64,000 bases of DNA from Alphaproteobacteria bacterium (GCA_020632875.1 JACKET010000027.1:1-64000), one strand, 5' to 3'; shown: positions 44,297-52,938, numbered from the stretch's first letter. Notes: generated from the sequence alone by a model not told the origin. Program-made: numbers and translations.

Positions 44297-45340
44297 ATGG
44301 ATCCCGTCGAGACCGCAGGACAGCTGATCCGCGCCCTGCGCGGTTCCCGCAGCCAGCGCGCGTTCGCGCGACGCATCGGGTACCGCGGCAACCCGATCGC
44401 CAACTGGGAGGCCGGGCGCCGCGCCCCCACGGCCGACGCCGTGCTCGAAGCCGCCGGCCGCGTGGGCATCGATGTTCCCGCGGCGCTGGCCCGGTTCCAC
44501 CCGACGGCCGCTCCGGCCTACGGCGCCGGGGGCCCCGCGGGGGTCGCGGCGTGGCTCGACGCCCTGCGGGGGCAGCTCTCGCGCGCCGAGGTCGCGCGCA
44601 GCGCCGGCCTGTCGCGGTTCGCCGTCACCCGGTGGCTGAACGGCTCCACCCGGCCGCGGCTCCCGGACTTCCTGGTGCTCGTCGACGCCCTCACGGGCCG
44701 CCTGCCCGATCTCGTTGCAGAGCTCGTCGACATCGACGCCGTGCCCGCGCTGTCCGGCCGCTACCGCCGGGCCCGCGCGTCCCGCCGGCTGGCCTTCGAG
44801 CTCCCGTGGACCGAGGCCGTGGTCCGCGTGCTCGAGGCCTCCGGCCCGCTCGATCGCGACGCCATCGCCGCTGCGCTCGGCCTCGCCGGGCCCGAGGTCG
44901 ACGCGTGCCTCGCCGGGCTCGCCGAGGCCGGGCTCGTCCGCCGGAGGGGCGACGGCTGGCGCGCGGTCGGCGAGCTCACGGTCGACACCCGCGACGCGCC
45001 CGAGGCCATGGTCGACCTCAAGGCGCACTGGGCCTCGCTCGGCGTGCAGCGGGCGCGCGCGCTCCGCCCGGGCGATCTGGTGTCGTACAACGTGATCTCG
45101 GTGTCACGCGCCGACCTGGCGCGGATCCGCCAGCTGCACGTCGACTACTTCATGGCGGTGCGCGCCATCGTCGCCGAGTCCGAGCCCGAGGTCGCTGCGC
45201 TGGTGAACGTGCAGCTGATCGGGTTCGACCCCGTGGGTCAGGTCCGGCAACACGAGGTCGGCACGGGCGCAAGCGCCCGCACCGCGCAGAAGACGCGGAA
45301 GACGCAGAAGAACGCAGAAGAAGGATGGAGAAGGGAGTGA
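44297..45340 (+). CDS. XRE-type HTH regulator, TIGR02147/DUF4423 family
   Basis: The 347-residue protein starts with an XRE-like helix-turn-helix (LIRALRGSRSQRAFARRIGY, NPIANWEAGRRAP). A second HTH-like segment follows (LSRAEVARSAGLSRFAVTRW, LNGSTRPRL), then a winged-helix-like part and the DUF4423 domain (YNVISVSRADLARIRQLHVD, ALVNVQLIGFDPV). The family is abundant in Myxococcota and Bdellovibrio relatives. ATG 44297 is seven bases after CAGAAT, with GTG 44291 an alternative; neither has a Shine-Dalgarno. The last ~20 residues (SARTAQKTRKTQKNAEE) are encoded by the GACGCAGAA repeat that begins the following repeat block. Confidence 0.88.
   Translation: MDPVETAGQLIRALRGSRSQRAFARRIGYRGNPIANWEAGRRAPTADAVLEAAGRVGIDVPAALARFHPTAAPAYGAGGPAGVAAWLDALRGQLSRAEVARSAGLSRFAVTRWLNGSTRPRLPDFLVLVDALTGRLPDLVAELVDIDAVPALSGRYRRARASRRLAFELPWTEAVVRVLEASGPLDRDAIAAALGLAGPEVDACLAGLAEAGLVRRRGDGWRAVGELTVDTRDAPEAMVDLKAHWASLGVQRARALRPGDLVSYNVISVSRADLARIRQLHVDYFMAVRAIVAESEPEVAALVNVQLIGFDPVGQVRQHEVGTGASARTAQKTRKTQKNAEEGWRRE
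45288..45335 (+). repeat. GACGCAGAA-type short tandem array at the end of the HTH gene
   Basis: Imperfect 9-base units (CGCAGAAGA, CGCGGAAGA, CGCAGAAGA) run through the last codons of the HTH gene. The same unit occurs within all family A copies, so the repeat has probably replaced the original gene end. Confidence 0.6.
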
Positions 45341-45369
45341 CGCCGACACAGCGAGCCAGCGCTCTGTGG

Positions 45370-45877
45370 CGGAAGGAGTCGAGCTTCGAGCGTCCCGTGG
45401 CATCACGCAGATGACGCAGATGGACGCGGATGACGCAGAAAACAGGCCGTCGCAGGTCGCGCGTCCTCGCTTCCCCGGGCTCTCGAGAAACGTCTCGGTG
45501 TTCGGTTCGACGGAGAGGGCCTCCCGGCGGACTGGAATCGGAGTTCACCAGAGCAGGCAGGCGTTTCGGGCTGCTCGGTCCTCGGAGTCTCAGGGAGAGG
45601 TGCCGAAACCATCTTCTCCTTCGTCGTCGGAAGGAGTCGAGCTTCGAGCGTCCCGTGGCATCACGCAGATGACGCAGATGGACGCGGATGACGCAGAAAC
45701 CAGGCCGTCGCGGGTCGCGCGTCCTCGTTTCCCCGGCTCTCGAGAAACGTCTCGGTGTTCGGGTCGACGGAGAGGGCCTCCCGGCGGATTGGAATCGGAG
45801 TTCACCAGAGCAGGCAGGCGTTTCGGGCTGCTCGGTCCTCGGAGTCTCGGGGAGAGGTGCCGAAACCATCTTCTTCC
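45370..45877 (+). repeat. Family A repeat, two tandem ~250-bp copies
   Basis: Two nearly identical copies (45370-45618 and 45628-45877; period 258) share, in order, GGAAGGAGTCGAGCTTCGAG, the GACGCAGAT array, CTCGAGAAACGTCTCGGTGT, the core CACCAGAGCAGGC with GTTTCGGGCTGCT, and GAGAGGTGCCGAAACCATCT. No gene is convincing between 45341 and 46226; open frames here are repeat translation without start signals. Confidence 0.8.
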
Positions 45878-45959
45878 AGCTGGATGCGGATCCACGTTTT
45901 GCGCTGCTTCAAAGAATGAAATCTGTCGACGATTCGGCCTGGGCCGAAGCGAGATCACC

Positions 45960-46175
45960 CGAGTAGCCCGAAACGCCGTCCTGCTCTGGTGAGCCCCGAA
46001 TCCGGTCCGCAAGAAGGCCCCCTCTGTCGGGTGGACGCTGGCGGTCTTGGCGGTGCATCCCCATCAGAGGTGCCCGGGGAAACGAGGACGCGCGACCCGC
46101 GATGGCCTCGTTTCTGCGTCATCTGCGTCCTTCTGCGTCATCTGCGTGATGCCTCGGGACGCTCGAAGCTCGATC
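45960..46175 (-). repeat. Family A repeat, inverted partial copy
   Basis: The reverse complement carries the core CACCAGAGCAGGA near 45965-45996 and, at 46076-46175, the GACGCAGAT array followed by CGAGCTTCGAGCGTC. It is the same module as the tandem copies just upstream but inverted and rearranged, giving a palindromic block about 800 bases across. Confidence 0.7.
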
Positions 46176-46226
46176 CCTACCACTCGGAGGAGGGCGCACG
46201 AATGGATGCGCCGTGCCCCCCTCTGG

Positions 46227-46814
46227 CTAGAGCTCCGGTGGCGCGTCGCCTTCGGGCTCCGGGCGTGACCGCACGACCCGGAGACCCCAGATCCCCAGTC
46301 CCACGACCGCCACGACCACCACGATCCACTTGTGGGCCAGGATCCAGCTCACCCCGGCCAGGATGGGCTCTCCGAGCGCGTAGCCCAGGAGCAGCATCAG
46401 CGGCGTCGTGATCGCGAGCCCGAGCAGGTCCCAGAACAGGAAGTCGCGTGGGCGCACGCCCATGGCCCCCGACACGAGGAAGCTCGTCGACCGCACGCCG
46501 ATCAGGAACCGCGACACCAGCACGGCGCGGCCCCCCTGCTGCTCGACGAGCGCGCGCCCCCGCGCGATCCGCTCGTCTCCGACGAGCCGCTGCACCACCC
46601 GCCACCGGAAGACGCCCTCGCCGGCGAAGTGGCCGATGCCGAAGAACGTGGCGTCCCGACACAGCAGGCCCGCGGCGGCCACGAGGACCATCGCGAAGAA
46701 CCCGAACGGGTCGGTGATCGTCGCCCCGGCGCCCACGAGCGTGACGTCCTCTGGCACGGGGATGGCGGTCCCCGAAAGCGCACAAGCGACGAAGAGGAGG
46801 AGATAGTCGCGCAT
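46227..46814 (-). CDS. DedA/VTT-domain membrane protein
   Basis: The 195-residue protein has the DedA (SNARE-associated, VTT) pattern: GTAIPVPEDVTLVGAG, then GHFAGEGVFRWRVVQRLVGD. The conserved ends follow as VSRFLIGVRSTSFLVSGAMG and GYALGEPI, with four or five membrane helices. The family contains lipid scramblases and flippases, including polyprenyl phosphate recyclers. ATG 46814 matches the hydrophobic start MRDYLLLFVACALSG. It is divergent from the fatty-acid desaturase, and both concern membrane lipid state. Confidence 0.87.
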   Translation of the reverse strand: MRDYLLLFVACALSGTAIPVPEDVTLVGAGATITDPFGFFAMVLVAAAGLLCRDATFFGIGHFAGEGVFRWRVVQRLVGDERIARGRALVEQQGGRAVLVSRFLIGVRSTSFLVSGAMGVRPRDFLFWDLLGLAITTPLMLLLGYALGEPILAGVSWILAHKWIVVVVAVVGLGIWGLRVVRSRPEPEGDAPPEL

Positions 46815-46933
46815 GGACCCCGGATTCACGGACGGATCGACCGGTCCTATAAGACGCGGGACAGGAGTCGGCCCATGGTCAGAATCCGTGGCGGGCCTTA
46901 ATCGGGGGGGAACGCATCTCGGAAGGAGCGGTC

Positions 46934-48061
46934 ATGTCGGTACACATCGCGACCACCGATCCCAAGTGGGTCCCGAAGGAGCGCCATTCCGCGCTCGAGA
47001 AGCTCTTCCTCCCCTTCATGCGCGACGAGCGCGACCTCATCTTCATCAACGTCGCGGCGCTGATGACGGTCACGGTCCTCCCCATGGCCATCGGGATGTT
47101 CTTCCTGCCGCCCTGGGTCATCGGCCTCGTCGCCCTGCCCTACCTCGGCTTCGTGTTCCTCGGCTTCGGCGGCCGCTACGGCCTGATGCTGCACGCCACC
47201 GGGCACCGGCCGATCTTCAAGCGCGAGTACATGTGGATGCAGAGCTACATCCCGTTCCTCGGCTTCTTCCTCGGTCATACGCCGACCTCGTTCGACGCCC
47301 ACCACATGTGGATGCACCACGCCGAGAACAACATGCTCGGCGACGGCTCCTCGACCCTGCCGTACGTGCGCGACCGGTTCACGCACTTCCTGCACTACTG
47401 GGCCCGGTTCTTCTTCTTCGGCTACGTCCACGTGCCCCGGTACATGCTGCTGCGCGGCCGCACCCGCATCCTGAAGCGCTTCGTGGCGGGCGAGCTCGCG
47501 TGGCTCGCGGTCGCCCTGGTCGCCCTCTACCTGAACTGGGCGGCGGCGCTGGTCGTGCTGGTCATCCCGCTGCTCATGATCCGATGGCTCATGATGGCCG
47601 GGAACTGGGCCCAGCACGCGTTCATCGACATGACCGACCCCGACAACGGCTTCAAGAACAGCACCTGCCTGACGAACACGAACTACAACCACAAGTGCTA
47701 CAACGACGGCTACCACATCGTTCACCACAACAAGCCCGGCATGCACTGGACCGAGATGGCGAAGGCCTTCGAAGACAACGTCCAGGACTACATCGACGCC
47801 GACTCGCTGGTGTTCGACGGGCTGATGGACAACCAGCAGATCTGGTTCCTGCTGATGACCAGGAACTACGACAAGCTCGCTCGCCACATGCGGAACTTCC
47901 ACAACCGCACCCACGAGCAGAAGGTCGAGTACCTCAAGACGCGCGTGCGCACGCAGATGGGCCCGATCCCGAGCTTCTTCCACATCGAGACGCCCGAAGA
48001 CGCCAAGCGCACCGACCGGCACCTGTCGATCTCGGTCGAAGAGGCGCTGGTCCTCGAATAG
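46934..48061 (+). CDS. Fatty-acid desaturase-family membrane di-iron enzyme
   Basis: The 375-residue protein has the His boxes of membrane fatty-acid desaturases/hydroxylases: HATGH, then HHMWMHH, and HIVHH near the third box (YNDGYHIVHHNKPGMHW), with WAQHAF and four to six membrane helices. It would introduce a double bond or hydroxyl into acyl chains using O2. GGAAGGAG precedes the ATG. Polyunsaturated substrates are what lipoxygenases act on, and two lipoxygenases are encoded 7-15 kb downstream. Whether this enzyme makes their substrate is not known. Confidence 0.88.
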   Translation: MSVHIATTDPKWVPKERHSALEKLFLPFMRDERDLIFINVAALMTVTVLPMAIGMFFLPPWVIGLVALPYLGFVFLGFGGRYGLMLHATGHRPIFKREYMWMQSYIPFLGFFLGHTPTSFDAHHMWMHHAENNMLGDGSSTLPYVRDRFTHFLHYWARFFFFGYVHVPRYMLLRGRTRILKRFVAGELAWLAVALVALYLNWAAALVVLVIPLLMIRWLMMAGNWAQHAFIDMTDPDNGFKNSTCLTNTNYNHKCYNDGYHIVHHNKPGMHWTEMAKAFEDNVQDYIDADSLVFDGLMDNQQIWFLLMTRNYDKLARHMRNFHNRTHEQKVEYLKTRVRTQMGPIPSFFHIETPEDAKRTDRHLSISVEEALVLE

Positions 48062-48064
48062 CGC

Positions 48065-49039
48065 CTACGGGATGACGCCCTCGGCGCGCAGCCACGCTTC
48101 GGAGCGCGCCATGGCCTCGTCGAGCCCGATCCGCGGCGCCCAGCCGAGCCGTTCGCGCGCCTTCGACGTGTCGAACACCAGCTTTCGCTGGCTGAACCGC
48201 ACGTGCTGCGGGGTGAGCGCGATGCCGAGCGGGAGGTGCGTCGCGAGCCACGCGACCGTGCTCGCCGCCCAGACCGGCGCGGATCGCGGCGGCCGACCGG
48301 TCATCCGGCCGTAGTGCTCCATCCAGTCGTGCCACGTGACGCTGCCGTCGACGATGTGGAACGCCTCGCCGCCGACGCCCGGCACGACCCCGGCGAGGAG
48401 CAGCGCGTCGAGGAGGTTCTCGACGAACACCGGGAACAGCAGCCCGTCGCCGGACCCGATGAGCGTCGGCGTGCCGTCCCGGTCGAGCTCCGCGAGCTTC
48501 CGCGTCCAGTTCCGCGCGCCGGGGCCGTGGATCTGGCCCGGCCGGACGATGACGAGCTCGATGGAGTCGGCTGCCTCGCGGGCCGCTTGCTCGCCGAGGG
48601 CCTTCGTCGCGCCGTAGGGGTCGTCCTGGTCGGGCTGCAGCGGCGTGCGCTCGGTGACGACGTCGGCCTCGGGCAGCCCGTACACCGCGACGGTGCTGAC
48701 GAGCACGAAGCGCCGGACCCCCGCCTCCGCGGCGGCCCGCACGAGGTCGCGCACGGCCGTGACGTTGAGCGCCTCGGCCAGCGTGCGGTCGTCGCCGGGA
48801 CGCCCGATCCACGCGGCGAGGTGGAAGACCACCGCGCGCCCCTCGAGCACGGCGGGGTACGTCGCCGGGTCGGAGAGGTCGAACAGCGCGGATTCGGCGC
48901 CGTCGACGGTGGTGGGCACGCGATCGGCGCCCCGGACGCGGGCGCCCTCCGCCAGCAGCCTCTGGGCGAGGTAGGTGCCGAGGAACCCGGCCGCTCCCGT
49001 CACCAGCACATCCGCGCCGCGGTACGCCGAGAAATCCAT
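48065..49039 (-). CDS. NAD(P)-dependent epimerase/dehydratase (extended SDR)
   Basis: The 324-residue protein has TGAAGFLG for cofactor binding, LVSTVAVYG, the YGATK catalytic Tyr/Lys and VRPGQIHGPG. These are typical of extended SDRs acting on sugar nucleotides or sterol-like alcohols (the 3-beta-HSD branch also has the QIHGPG form). The substrate is unknown. GGGGAGGGGG precedes the ATG. It converges with the desaturase gene with a 3-base gap and is divergent from the HXXEE gene. Confidence 0.9.
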   Translation of the reverse strand: MDFSAYRGADVLVTGAAGFLGTYLAQRLLAEGARVRGADRVPTTVDGAESALFDLSDPATYPAVLEGRAVVFHLAAWIGRPGDDRTLAEALNVTAVRDLVRAAAEAGVRRFVLVSTVAVYGLPEADVVTERTPLQPDQDDPYGATKALGEQAAREAADSIELVIVRPGQIHGPGARNWTRKLAELDRDGTPTLIGSGDGLLFPVFVENLLDALLLAGVVPGVGGEAFHIVDGSVTWHDWMEHYGRMTGRPPRSAPVWAASTVAWLATHLPLGIALTPQHVRFSQRKLVFDTSKARERLGWAPRIGLDEAMARSEAWLRAEGVIP

Positions 49040-49098
49040 TCAGCCCCCTCCCCGTTCGCACGATCCGTCATAGGCTCCGAGCGCGGAGGATGGAAGGG

Positions 49099-49578
49099 AT
49101 GGACGGCGGAACGTTGCTGGGCCTGCGGATCGACGCACCGTCGGAAGCGCTGAAGACGCGCTTCATCGTCGCCGTGTCCCTGATGTTCCTCCACAAGATC
49201 GAGTGCTGGCTCACCGACGAGTGGATCGAGTCCCCCTTCTTCCAGAGCCTCGTCCACAGCGCGTACTGGGCGGGCATGGAGCCCGACGCCATCGTCGGCG
49301 AGGCGATCTTCCTGACCTTCATCTTCTGGCTGTTCTGCGGGCTCGTGATGGGCTGGCTCGTGCTCCGCGGCGGCATGTGGCCGACGCTCGCGCTCGGGAT
49401 CTGGGGGCTCACCTACATCCTCGAGTTCCACCACCTCGGTCGCACCTGGCGGGCGGGCGGCTACTACCCCGGCATCTTCACGGCGATCGCGTACCTCGGC
49501 TACGGCTACGCGTTCTACCTGCCGGAGTGGCTCCGGCACATCCACCGCGCGTCGCCCGGGTCCGCGGGAACGGCGTGA
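49099..49578 (+). CDS. Small polytopic membrane protein (possibly HXXEE-type)
   Basis: The 159-residue protein has four hydrophobic helices (VAVSLMFLHKIEC, IFLTFIFWLFCGLVMGWLVL, LALGIWGLTYILEF, FTAIAYLGYGYAFYL). LHKIECWLTDEW and EFHHLG provide a His/Glu motif resembling the HXXEE domain, but the match is weak. ATG 49099 was preferred to 49090 because GGAGG lies nine bases before it. TAGGCT at 49071-49076 is a candidate -10. Its TGA overlaps the next GTG (GTGA). Confidence 0.7.
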   Translation: MDGGTLLGLRIDAPSEALKTRFIVAVSLMFLHKIECWLTDEWIESPFFQSLVHSAYWAGMEPDAIVGEAIFLTFIFWLFCGLVMGWLVLRGGMWPTLALGIWGLTYILEFHHLGRTWRAGGYYPGIFTAIAYLGYGYAFYLPEWLRHIHRASPGSAGTA

Positions 49579-50267
49579 TCCTCGCGCTCGCGATCGCCGC
49601 GGCGTCCGAGCCCGCCGACCTCGAGGGCACGTGGGGGCTGCGGATCGAGGTCGTGACCGCGAACGACGTGCCGGTCGTCGGCTCGCTGCAGAGCACGAGC
49701 CACACGTGGGTCCAGGCGCGGATCCGGCGCGACGGCGACGGCTGGGTGCAGGAGCACCGCGTGTGCGACTCGGCCGTGACGGGCGGTCTCGTGAAGTCCC
49801 GCGTGCCGCCCGCCTACACGCGGGCGGTACCGGTCAAGACCTACACGGTCGCGCTCGCGAGCGACGGGGACGCGCTCACCTACCGCGCCGACCTCGGGCG
49901 CTTCGGGGCCGGGTGGGACCTCGCGTGCGCGTACGTGCCGGCCGAAGCGGGCGATCCGTGCGAGGTGGACTTCGAGAGCGACGGGAAGCCCGGCGCCACC
50001 GTCGAGGTGAAGGTGCCGATGTTCGCGTGGGGCGAGGTGTACGTCGCACAGATGAACCACCTCGTCCTCACGGGGCGGACCGTCTCGTCGGACCGCGTGG
50101 ACGGGTCGATCGACGTGCGGGAGCTGGAGACCCACGTGCTGGGCGCGAGCCGGTCGATGTTCCACCGCGACCCGAAGTCCGACGTGGTGCCCGGAGCGAG
50201 CCGCTTCTCGATGGTCCGTCTCGCCGACGACGCCGGTTGCGACGCGGTGATGGCGCTGCCCGACTGA
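49575..50267 (+). CDS. Exported hypothetical protein
   Basis: The 230-residue product starts at GTG 49575, overlapping the preceding stop (GTGA), and has a short hydrophobic start (MILALAIAAASEPAD) as a signal peptide. The remainder is beta-rich (LEGTWGLRIEVVTANDVPVV, VKTYTVALASDGDALTYRAD) with four Cys that could pair. The family is not recognised. It is translationally coupled to the small membrane protein upstream. Confidence 0.72.
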   Translation: MILALAIAAASEPADLEGTWGLRIEVVTANDVPVVGSLQSTSHTWVQARIRRDGDGWVQEHRVCDSAVTGGLVKSRVPPAYTRAVPVKTYTVALASDGDALTYRADLGRFGAGWDLACAYVPAEAGDPCEVDFESDGKPGATVEVKVPMFAWGEVYVAQMNHLVLTGRTVSSDRVDGSIDVRELETHVLGASRSMFHRDPKSDVVPGASRFSMVRLADDAGCDAVMALPD

Positions 50268-50272
50268 GCGGC

Positions 50273-50278
50273 TAGAGT
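50273..50278 (+). promoter_or_regulatory. -10 hexamer of the (Asp-Ala)n lipoprotein gene
   Basis: TAGAGT lies 22 bases before ATG 50301, with GGAG as Shine-Dalgarno between. It starts five bases after the upstream stop codon. Confidence 0.35.
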
Positions 50279-50300
50279 GGAGGGCGACACGGAGCTCCTC

Positions 50301-51803
50301 ATGCGCGTCCTCCTCACCAGCCTCGTCTTCGTCGCCGCGTGCAAGGGCGGTCTCGACTCCTACCCGGTCGGGGATCCCGCCGACACCGACACCGACACCG
50401 ACTCAGACGCAGACGTGGACTCCGACACGGACACCGACACCGATTCGGACGCCGACGCCGATGCCGATGCGGACGCCGATGCCGATGCCGATGCGGACGC
50501 CGATGCCGATGCGGACGCCGACGCCGATGCGGACGCCGATGCCGATGCAGACGCCGATGCAGACGCGGACGCCGACGCAGATGCCGATGCGGACTCCGAC
50601 GCAGACGCCGACGCAGACGCAGACGCAGACGCCGATGCGGACGCCGACGCAGACGCAGACGCAGACGCGGACAGCGACGCGGATGCCGACAGCGACGCAG
50701 ACGCCGATCCGGCCTGCGACCCCGATGTCTACGACCCGAACGACTCGGCGGGCGCCGCGACCAACCCGCCCGGCACGTCGCTGTTCGGCCTCACGCTCGA
50801 CGACCTCGACGACGACGAGGACTGGTTCCGCGTGACCCTCGCGCCGAACGACGAGATCTTCGCCGACGCCATCATCAACGGCACCGGCGACCTCGACCTG
50901 TACCTGATGGACGGCACGTCGACGGTCGTGAGCTCCAACACCATCGGCCCGGGCGACGAGTCGATCACCTACCTCAACAACACGGGCGCCACGCGGAACC
51001 TGTACCTCCGCACGAAGATCTGGGATCCGGGCGAGTGCATCGCCTACTCGCTGTTCTGGGACGTGTTCAACACCGTCACGTGCTCCGACGACGTGTACGA
51101 GCCGAACGACACGCGCGCCACGGCGCCGCTCGACCCGCCGTCTCCCACCACCGCCGTGCTCGATGCCGACGGCAGCGACCAGGACTTCTACAACCTGTTC
51201 GTCCCGCCCGGTGCGACGATCGACGTGGACGTGACGTTCACCGCCGCCGATGGCGACATCGACCTGCAGCTCCAGGACGACGCGGGAGGCCCGCTCGACA
51301 CGAGCGGTGGCACGAGCGGCTTCGAGGCGGTGCAGTGGGTCAACACCGGCTCGACGTTCGAGGTCGTGTACGCGCGGGTCTACCTGTACAACGGGGGCGA
51401 CCCCGGCGAGTGCGTCACGTACGAGCTGAACTACGAGATCACCGACCCGCCCGGCGGCTGCGTCGACGACTCCCGCGAGCCCGACGACAGCTCGCCCACC
51501 GCCACGTCGATCGACGTGCCGTTCGGAAGCTCCGAGCTGTACTTCGGGGTGGCCGACGACGCGGACTGGTTCCTCGTGAACGCCTCCAGCGTCGAAGAGC
51601 ACGACATCGAGCTGTCGTACGACCCGCTGTCCGACATCTCGCTCGAGCTGTACAGCACGACCGACTACACGTGGCAGGCGGGCAGCTACAGCGGGTCGGG
51701 CTTCGAGTCGGTCTACGCCGGCATCGGCCAGACCGTGCTCATCCGCGTGGTGCCGAACGGCAGCACCTGCGAGCCCTACACGATCGAGTTCATCTCGTAC
51801 TGA
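50301..51803 (+). CDS. Lipoprotein with (Asp-Ala)n stalk and three PPC-type domains
   Basis: The 500-residue protein has a lipoprotein signal (LVFVAACKGG). About 115 residues of Asp-Thr, Asp-Ser and then almost pure Asp-Ala dipeptides follow to about residue 138, then three ~115-residue repeats. Each repeat begins with a Cys and an acidic DP/EP-N/D-D motif (CDPDVYDPNDS, CSDDVYEPNDT, CVDDSREPDDS) and has the DWF...DLYL layout of pre-peptidase C-terminal (PPC) domains. The stalk is a poly-anionic extended spacer lifting the domains from the membrane, probably binding Ca2+. ATG 50301 was chosen for its Shine-Dalgarno and signal peptide. Confidence 0.86.
   Translation: MRVLLTSLVFVAACKGGLDSYPVGDPADTDTDTDSDADVDSDTDTDTDSDADADADADADADADADADADADADADADADADADADADADADADADADSDADADADADADADADADADADADADSDADADSDADADPACDPDVYDPNDSAGAATNPPGTSLFGLTLDDLDDDEDWFRVTLAPNDEIFADAIINGTGDLDLYLMDGTSTVVSSNTIGPGDESITYLNNTGATRNLYLRTKIWDPGECIAYSLFWDVFNTVTCSDDVYEPNDTRATAPLDPPSPTTAVLDADGSDQDFYNLFVPPGATIDVDVTFTAADGDIDLQLQDDAGGPLDTSGGTSGFEAVQWVNTGSTFEVVYARVYLYNGGDPGECVTYELNYEITDPPGGCVDDSREPDDSSPTATSIDVPFGSSELYFGVADDADWFLVNASSVEEHDIELSYDPLSDISLELYSTTDYTWQAGSYSGSGFESVYAGIGQTVLIRVVPNGSTCEPYTIEFISY
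50381..50710 (+). repeat. Hexanucleotide (Asp-Ala) coding repeat
   Basis: Six-base units GAC/GAT-GCC/GCA/GCG are repeated about fifty times with third-base variation, plus a few Asp-Thr, Asp-Ser and Asp-Val units. Multiples of six keep the frame, so copy number can change stalk length without breaking the protein. Confidence 0.8.
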
Positions 51804-51809
51804 CGGGGC

Positions 51810-52052
51810 TCACGAGGTGATCTTGCCCCACGGCAGCGCCTCGCCCGGCCGCACGAGCCACGCCCCGAGCGTCATCGCCTCGAGGCGGCCGCGCAGGCAC
51901 GCCTTGCACGCGAACGTGTCGAGCGCCGCCGTCACCGAGGCCACGCTGTCGGTGGCGTCGCCGCACAGGTCGCACACGGCCGTCTGCTCGGGGTCTGGCG
52001 TCACCACGTCGCCGCGCACGCGCCCCTGACCCGCGATCCGTACTTCGATCAT
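51810..52052 (-). CDS. Small zinc-ribbon-like protein
   Basis: The 80-residue protein has two CxxC pairs (CDLCGD and CKACLRG) about 20 residues apart, the spacing of a zinc ribbon, and no signal peptide. GAGGAGGG precedes the ATG, which excludes the longer frame. It converges with the stalk lipoprotein and is divergent from the LigD-type polymerase. The function is unknown. Confidence 0.75.
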   Translation of the reverse strand: MIEVRIAGQGRVRGDVVTPDPEQTAVCDLCGDATDSVASVTAALDTFACKACLRGRLEAMTLGAWLVRPGEALPWGKITS

Positions 52053-52101
52053 CGATCCCTCCTCGCCGCGAGGATGCCACCTCGCTCCTCGCGTGTCGCG
52101 G

Positions 52102-52107
52102 TAGGCT
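52102..52107 (+). promoter_or_regulatory. -10 hexamer of a leaderless gene
   Basis: TAGGCT is followed by exactly six bases and GTG 52114 without any Shine-Dalgarno, so transcription should begin at the start codon. Confidence 0.45.
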
Positions 52108-52113
52108 CGCCGC

Positions 52114-52938
52114 GTGAGCTTCGACGTCACGAGCCCCGACCGCGTCATCTTCGAGGACATCGGCCTCACGAAGGGCGCGCTCGCGGCGTACTTCGAGCAC
52201 TACGCCGACCGCCTGCTCGCAGAGATCGCGGGGCGCCCGGTGAGCCTGTTCCGCTGCCCCAAGGGGCTCGCCGCGGGCGGCTTCTTCCAGCGCCACCCGC
52301 CGAAGGGGAAGATGGGCGAGGGCTTCGTGCCCGTCGACGGCGGGCGGTACACCTGGTTCCGCATCGACGACGCGCGCGGCCTGTTCCGGGCCGCGCAGAT
52401 CGGCGCGATCGAGATCCATCCGTGGTGCACCGCACCGGGCACGCTCGACCGCGTGGACCGCCTGATCGTCGACCTCGACCCCGACGAGGCCCTCGACTTC
52501 GCGGTGGTGGCGGATACGGCGCACGAGGTGCGCGAGTGGCTCGCCGAGCGCGGGCTCGACCCGTGGTGCCGCGCGACCGGCGGGAAGGGCCTGCACGTGG
52601 TCGCGAGCGTCGAGCCGACCGACTGGAGCGGGCTCGCCGCGCTGTCGGACGCGCTCGTCGCGCACCTGATCGCGCGCCATCCCGAGCGCTTCGTCACCAC
52701 GGTGAAGAAGGCCGAGCGGCACGGGCGCATCCTGCTCGACATGGGACGGAGCCTGCCGGGTGCCACCGCCGTCGCGAGCTGGAGCCCGCGGGCGCGACCC
52801 GGCGCACCGGTCGCCCACCCGGTCCCCTGGGACCGCGTGGACGGGTCGCTGGACCCGGCCGGGCTCACCGTGCCCGCCCTGCTTCAGAGGATGCCGGACG
52901 ACGCGAGCGAGCCGAGCAGCAGCAGCCACAGGGCGTAG
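52114..52938 (+). CDS. LigD-type primase/polymerase domain protein
   Basis: The 274-residue protein matches the polymerase domain of bacterial NHEJ ligase D: YFEHYADRLLAEIAGRPVSL, LFRCPKG, FFQRHPPKG, the metal-binding DLDPDEALDF and GGKGLHVVA, and a terminal VPWDRV. It would add nucleotides at DNA ends. Here it is encoded alone, with no ligase domain, nuclease domain or Ku in view, which is known for some bacterial primase/polymerases. GTG 52114 was chosen from the -10 spacing. The last 55 bases overlap the convergent membrane protein gene. Confidence 0.92.
   Translation: MSFDVTSPDRVIFEDIGLTKGALAAYFEHYADRLLAEIAGRPVSLFRCPKGLAAGGFFQRHPPKGKMGEGFVPVDGGRYTWFRIDDARGLFRAAQIGAIEIHPWCTAPGTLDRVDRLIVDLDPDEALDFAVVADTAHEVREWLAERGLDPWCRATGGKGLHVVASVEPTDWSGLAALSDALVAHLIARHPERFVTTVKKAERHGRILLDMGRSLPGATAVASWSPRARPGAPVAHPVPWDRVDGSLDPAGLTVPALLQRMPDDASEPSSSSHRA

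Noticed and set aside
45370..46175. Possible CRISPR array from short tandem repeats
   Set aside because: The ~9-base GACGCAGAT units are contiguous and the 258-base period is too long. There is no regular 28-37-base repeat with unique spacers and no cas gene.
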